From the NCBI GenBank assembly GCA_947447955.1, contig CANFLS010000008.1, forward strand, positions 19,712 through 83,711: a stretch of DNA of 64,000 bases, written 5' to 3'. Below, piece after piece: positions 59,777-64,000 of this stretch; position 1 is the stretch's first letter; every line of letters begins with the position of its first letter. The position numbers and the translations under genes are program-made. Origin of the DNA: Flavobacteriales bacterium. Its GTDB lineage: Bacteria; Bacteroidota; Bacteroidia; NS11-12g; UBA955. The notes under the pieces were generated by a model. That model ran no database searches, was not told the origin of the DNA, and was given only the letters and a program-made list of their open reading frames with translations.

Positions 59777-62700
59777 ATGTTACATAAAATAATAGCAGCA
59801 TCAATAAAGCACAAATTGATAGTGGGACTTTTCACTATCGCACTAATTATATACGGTCTTTTTGAAGTTACCCGACTTCCAATTGATGCCGTTCCCGATA
59901 TTACCAATAACCAAGTACAAATTATTACCACCTCGCCATCGTTGGGAGCGCCCGACGTGGAAAGGTTGATTACCTTTCCTATCGAACAGGCAAACAACAA
60001 CATACCGGGATTGCATGAAATACGCAGTTTTTCTAGGTTTGGGTTGAGTTTGGTAACAATCGTTTTTAACGACGGCGTTGATATTTACTGGGCCCGCCAA
60101 CAAGTGGCAGAACGCTTAATTCAAGCACAACAAAATATCCCTCCAGGACTAGGAACACCTACCCTAGCTCCGGTTACTACTGGATTGGGTGAAATTTACC
60201 AATACATTGTAAAGCCTAAAAAAGGGTATGAAAGCAAATTTTCAGCAACTGAGTTGCGCACCATTCAAGATTGGATTATACGCAGACAATTGCTTGGTGT
60301 AAAAGGCGTTGCCGACGTAAGTAGCTTTGGTGGAAAGGTGAAACAATATGAAGTTGCCATCAATCCCTCAAAACTAACTGCGCAAAATTTAAGCGTTGCC
60401 GATGTACTCGATGCCATTGAAAAGAACAATCAAAATACCGGCGGTGCATATATTGAAAAAGGGGCAAGAATCCATTATATCAGAACTGAAGGTTTGGTGG
60501 GTTCATTAGATGACATTGGCAATATTTGCATTCGAAATGCCAATTCGCCAAATCCAATTTATATCAAAGACATTGCCGATGTTCGGTTTGGAAGTGCGAA
60601 TCGTTATGGAGCACTTGCATTAAACGACCAAGGCGAAGTTGCTGGTGCAATTGTGATGATGCTCAAAGGCGAAAACAGCCGCGAGGTGATTGCTGCGGTG
60701 AAAGAACGCATTGACCGTATTAAAACCACCTTGCCAGAAGGTGTTGAAATTGAAGCTTTCTTAGATAGAACCAAAATGGTGAACAATGCCATTCATACAG
60801 TGAGCAAAAACCTAATTGAAGGTGCGCTTATTGTGATTTTGGTGTTGGTACTTATTTTGGGAAATTTCAGAGCCGGACTATTGGTGGCGTCGGTAATTCC
60901 TTTGGCAATGTTGTTTGCCATTATCCTCATGAATCTTTTTGGGGTAAGTGGAAACTTGATGAGTTTGGGCGCCTTGGATTTCGGATTGATAGTAGATGGG
61001 GCCGTAATTATTGTTGAGGCCGTTTTACATCAAATCATGAAGCGAAAACACAATCCAGAGCACATTAATCATTTGGTGTCAGAAAGTGCCAGCAAAATGA
61101 TGAACAGCGCCGTTTTTGGTCAAATTATTATTTTGGTAGTTTATTTGCCAATTTTTTCTCTTGAGGGAATTGAGGGCAAAATGTTTAAACCGATGGCACA
61201 AACAGTTGCGTTTGCTTTGTTAGGGGCGTTTATTTTGTCGTTGACCTATATTCCAATGATGAGTGCATTGATCTTCAAAAACTCGCAACCGAATGAAAAT
61301 AATATCACTGAGAGAACTGTAATTAAAATTCAAAATTTTTACCAACGCACCTTGCTGTGGATTTTCAAACACAGCAAAATGGCCATTTATACCACCATTG
61401 GATTATTTGTTTGTGCCGTTGTTTTGGGAAGTACCTTGGGTGGAGAATTTATTCCAACCCTTGAGGAAGGGGATTTTGCAGTGGAAAGCCGCGTGCTTAC
61501 CGGTAGCAATTTACAAACCACCCTCGATGCAACTCAAAAGGCAGCGGGAATTTTGAAAAAGGAATTTCCTGAGGTTGAAAAAGTGGTTGCCAAAATTGGT
61601 AGCGGAGAAATTCCTACCGATCCAATGCCCATTGAAGCTGCCGATATGATGATTATTTTGAAGGACAAATCAGAATGGACATCAGCCAAAACCTTTGATG
61701 AGCTTGCTGAAAAAATGCAAGCCAAAATTAGTTCGGTTCCTGGATTGTCGACGGGATTTCAATACCCTGTTCAAATGCGTTTTAATGAACTCATGACCGG
61801 TGCAAAACAAGATGTAGTTTGTAAAATCTTCGGGGAAGATTTAGATACCCTCAGCAAATATGCCGAAATACTTGGCAAAATATCTCAGAAAATTAACGGA
61901 GCAACTGATATATATGTGGAGGCAACCCAAGGGATGCCACAAATTGTGGTGAAATTTAACCGTGCCTTACTTGCAAAATACAAAGGCAATGTGCAAGAAA
62001 TAAACCGAATTATCAATGCCACTTTTGCCGGTGAAGCCACGGGTCAAGTTTTTGAAGGAGAAAAACGTTTCGATTTGGTGGTGCGTATTGCCAATGAAGA
62101 CAAACAATCAATTGAAGCAATTAAAAATCTATTGGTTCCTGTGGGGAATAACCAACGTATTCCGTTAAATATAATTGCCGATGTGCAATCGTTTGATGGG
62201 GTAAATCAAATACAACGCGAAGATGCAAAACGCAGAATTATCATTGGATTTAATATCAAAGACAAAGACGACCAATCAGTTGTGAGTGATTTACAAAGCC
62301 AAGTAAAGAAAAATATTCATTTGCCTGCTGGGTATTACATTACCTATGGAGGATCATTTGAGAATTTAGAAAAGGCCAAAAATAGATTGGCAATTGCAGT
62401 GCCTATGGCGCTATTCATGATTTTCATTTTGCTGTTTTTTGCATTTAATTCTGTAAGACAAGGATTGCTGATTTATACTGCCATTCCTTTGTCGGCGATG
62501 GGTGGAATTTATGCGTTGTTTTTAAGAGACATGCCTTTTAGCATCAGCGCAGGAATTGGATTTATTGCTTTGTTTGGTGTAGCTGTGTTGAATGGCATTG
62601 TGCTGATTGCAGAATTTAACAGACTTAAAAACGAAGGAATATTGTCTATGAAAGACTTGGTGATAGAAGGTGCCAAAACCCGCTTAAGACCGGTGTTAAT

Positions 62701-64000
62701 TACTGCGCTTGTTGCTTCATTGGGATTCTTGCCAATGGCATTGAGCAGTGGTTCTGGTGCGGAAGTTCAAAAACCGTTGGCAACTGTGGTTATTGGCGGA
62801 TTGCTTTTGGCCACTTTGCTCACCCTGTTAATTTTGCCATTGCTTTATACCTTGTTTGAAGGCAAAAAACATATAAATAAAAAAGCACATGCCATTGCCA
62901 TTGCTTTTTTATTTACAGGATTTGCAAATGCACAACAGGGCATCAGCCTGCAACAAGCCATTGATTCGGCAGTGAGCCGCAATGTGTCCCTCAAAATTGA
63001 AAAAAGATTGCTCGATTGGCAAAATTTAAATACCAAAACAATCAGTTATTTGGGAGCAACTCAAGCGAATGCCAACTTCGGACAAATAAATAGCTATTAT
63101 CAAGACAATCAATTTGGGATTCAACAATCGCTAGGAAATCCTTTGGTCACAAAAAACCAAAAAGATTTGTCGAAAAGTTTTGCAAAAAGTCAAACCATTC
63201 AAGTGCAAATTACTCAAAAACAATTGGTTAAACTGGTTCAGGAAAGCTATGTGCGAAATTTGTATTTGAGAGAAAAATTGCGTATATTATTGGATGTCAA
63301 CGATATTGTAAAAACTGCGCTCGAAAAAAGCGGCAATAGGGTTAAAAATGGATTGAACAGCAATGCCGATTTATGGTCAATAGAAATGCAGAAAAACCAA
63401 ATTTTATTGGCAATTGAAATGACAAAAAACGAAATGCTCACCGAAGAATCAGCCTTCAAAAAGTTGATTTTCTCAAGTGCAAATGTTCAATTCACTGATT
63501 CATTTTGGAATTTAAAGTTAGTGCCGAATACAAAAAGTGGAATTGCCTCTGACATTGAAATTCAAAAACAACGTGCACTTTTAATAGCTGCTCAACAAAA
63601 TATCAATGTTGAAAAAGCCAAACTGCTACCTTCGTTTTGGGTTGGTTATACCAACCAAAGTTTTTCGGGATATCAAAATGTAAACGGGGTTGATCAATAT
63701 TACACACCAACAAATAGATTCCACAGCGTACAAATTTCCTTATCGGCTCCACTATTTTTCAATGGACAACGCAAGAAAATCAACCTTTCCAAAATTGAAA
63801 TCGACATTGCGCAAAAGCAATTAGAATCGAAAGAATTTGAGTTTAACCAACAAAAAACGTTAGCGGAAATTCAATTGATGAATCTCGCAAAGGTTTATGA
63901 AACCCAGAAACCCATTTTCGAAAAACAAATAAGCGATTACAAAAAATTGGCCGAGCAAAAATTATCGAATGGCGAAATCAGCGCCATCGAATGGAGTCGT
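59777..64000 (+). CDS. czcA: CzcA-type heavy-metal RND pump fused to a TolC-like domain (3' end beyond window)
   Basis: The frame is open for 1408 codons and continues past the right edge. Residues 1 to about 1030 form a heavy-metal RND pump: MLHKIIAASIKHKLIVGLF start, VTRLPIDAVPDITNNQVQI and a helix-4 proton path SLGALDFGLIVDGAVIIVEA. This keeps the D-x5-D-x6-E pattern of CzcA (Co/Zn/Cd) pumps. From about 1035 a linker (HINKKAHAIAIAFLFTGFANA) leads into QQGISLQQAIDSAVSRNVSLKI, an outer-membrane efflux (TolC/CusC-like) domain, without any stop. Such fusions occur in Bacteroidota. A periplasmic adaptor gene is expected downstream. The linker resembles a signal peptide. Confidence 0.93.
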   Translation, partial: MLHKIIAASIKHKLIVGLFTIALIIYGLFEVTRLPIDAVPDITNNQVQIITTSPSLGAPDVERLITFPIEQANNNIPGLHEIRSFSRFGLSLVTIVFNDGVDIYWARQQVAERLIQAQQNIPPGLGTPTLAPVTTGLGEIYQYIVKPKKGYESKFSATELRTIQDWIIRRQLLGVKGVADVSSFGGKVKQYEVAINPSKLTAQNLSVADVLDAIEKNNQNTGGAYIEKGARIHYIRTEGLVGSLDDIGNICIRNANSPNPIYIKDIADVRFGSANRYGALALNDQGEVAGAIVMMLKGENSREVIAAVKERIDRIKTTLPEGVEIEAFLDRTKMVNNAIHTVSKNLIEGALIVILVLVLILGNFRAGLLVASVIPLAMLFAIILMNLFGVSGNLMSLGALDFGLIVDGAVIIVEAVLHQIMKRKHNPEHINHLVSESASKMMNSAVFGQIIILVVYLPIFSLEGIEGKMFKPMAQTVAFALLGAFILSLTYIPMMSALIFKNSQPNENNITERTVIKIQNFYQRTLLWIFKHSKMAIYTTIGLFVCAVVLGSTLGGEFIPTLEEGDFAVESRVLTGSNLQTTLDATQKAAGILKKEFPEVEKVVAKIGSGEIPTDPMPIEAADMMIILKDKSEWTSAKTFDELAEKMQAKISSVPGLSTGFQYPVQMRFNELMTGAKQDVVCKIFGEDLDTLSKYAEILGKISQKINGATDIYVEATQGMPQIVVKFNRALLAKYKGNVQEINRIINATFAGEATGQVFEGEKRFDLVVRIANEDKQSIEAIKNLLVPVGNNQRIPLNIIADVQSFDGVNQIQREDAKRRIIIGFNIKDKDDQSVVSDLQSQVKKNIHLPAGYYITYGGSFENLEKAKNRLAIAVPMALFMIFILLFFAFNSVRQGLLIYTAIPLSAMGGIYALFLRDMPFSISAGIGFIALFGVAVLNGIVLIAEFNRLKNEGILSMKDLVIEGAKTRLRPVLITALVASLGFLPMALSSGSGAEVQKPLATVVIGGLLLATLLTLLILPLLYTLFEGKKHINKKAHAIAIAFLFTGFANAQQGISLQQAIDSAVSRNVSLKIEKRLLDWQNLNTKTISYLGATQANANFGQINSYYQDNQFGIQQSLGNPLVTKNQKDLSKSFAKSQTIQVQITQKQLVKLVQESYVRNLYLREKLRILLDVNDIVKTALEKSGNRVKNGLNSNADLWSIEMQKNQILLAIEMTKNEMLTEESAFKKLIFSSANVQFTDSFWNLKLVPNTKSGIASDIEIQKQRALLIAAQQNINVEKAKLLPSFWVGYTNQSFSGYQNVNGVDQYYTPTNRFHSVQISLSAPLFFNGQRKKINLSKIEIDIAQKQLESKEFEFNQQKTLAEIQLMNLAKVYETQKPIFEKQISDYKKLAEQKLSNGEISAIEWSR

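Noticed and set aside
62840..62960. Frameshift or missed stop between the CzcA and TolC-like parts
   Set aside because: The frame is continuous through the linker with sensible codons on both sides, so it is read as a true fusion.

Overview
The window comes from a Bacteroidota chromosome of low GC content. Supporting signs are: Bacteroidota-type -7 boxes (TAnnTTTG) with almost no Shine-Dalgarno sequences; a long (1105-residue) SecA with the Bacteroidota insertion; a PorT-like type IX secretion (T9SS) gene; four proteins with T9SS C-terminal sorting domains; a carboxypeptidase-regulatory-domain/TonB-dependent receptor; three-part Pnt transhydrogenase genes; and a CzcA pump fused to a TolC-like domain. 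I cannot name a genus. Most of the window is core housekeeping sequence with short operons on both strands. No phage, transposase, integrase or CRISPR array was seen.

Layout. 0-9 kb: the 5' part of a TonB-dependent receptor (cut by the left edge), then secA, a small DUF5522 gene, purH, pyrD and an exported nuclease. 9-16 kb: a DUF255 thioredoxin-like protein, the pntA1-pntA2-pntB operon and a T9SS cargo gene. 16-25 kb: recJ, a GT-C membrane glycosyltransferase, leucine dehydrogenase, a one-domain homocysteine methyltransferase coupled to an unknown membrane protein, two small exported proteins, psd and gdhA. 25-30 kb: a small glycan cluster (glycosyltransferase, asparagine synthase, flippase) transcribed away from a tRNA-His gene. 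30-41 kb: folE/queD, transaldolase, two lipoproteins, dnaK, panB, an intergenic repeat field, a zinc-ribbon/Nif3 pair and an rRNA methyltransferase. 41-45.7 kb: an envelope operon (ubiE, porT, tgt, lptF/G family) divergent from engB. 45.7-54 kb: an AT-rich block of exported proteins next to engB. 54-64 kb: hisS-hutH, an exported thioredoxin, gmhB-glyoxalase, a Dpm1-like glycosyltransferase, a small exported protein and the czcA-tolC fusion, which runs off the right edge.

The most unusual part is the 45.7-54 kb block. The last bases of engB recur at three further places, each at the 3' end of an exported-protein gene. The longest copy is about 100 bp, is gap-free, and differs from engB mostly at synonymous positions. 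Two of the cargo genes are a tandem duplication that also carries a broken fragment of a third gene. The engB 3' end therefore looks like a repeatedly used junction at which secreted-protein modules accumulate.

Two signals run through the whole window. The octamer TTGAGGGA is strongly over-represented on both strands, in genes and between them. Several genes also have a perfect TAnnTTTG box only 4-8 bases before the start codon, which predicts leaderless or nearly leaderless mRNAs. All counts were made by eye and are minimum values.
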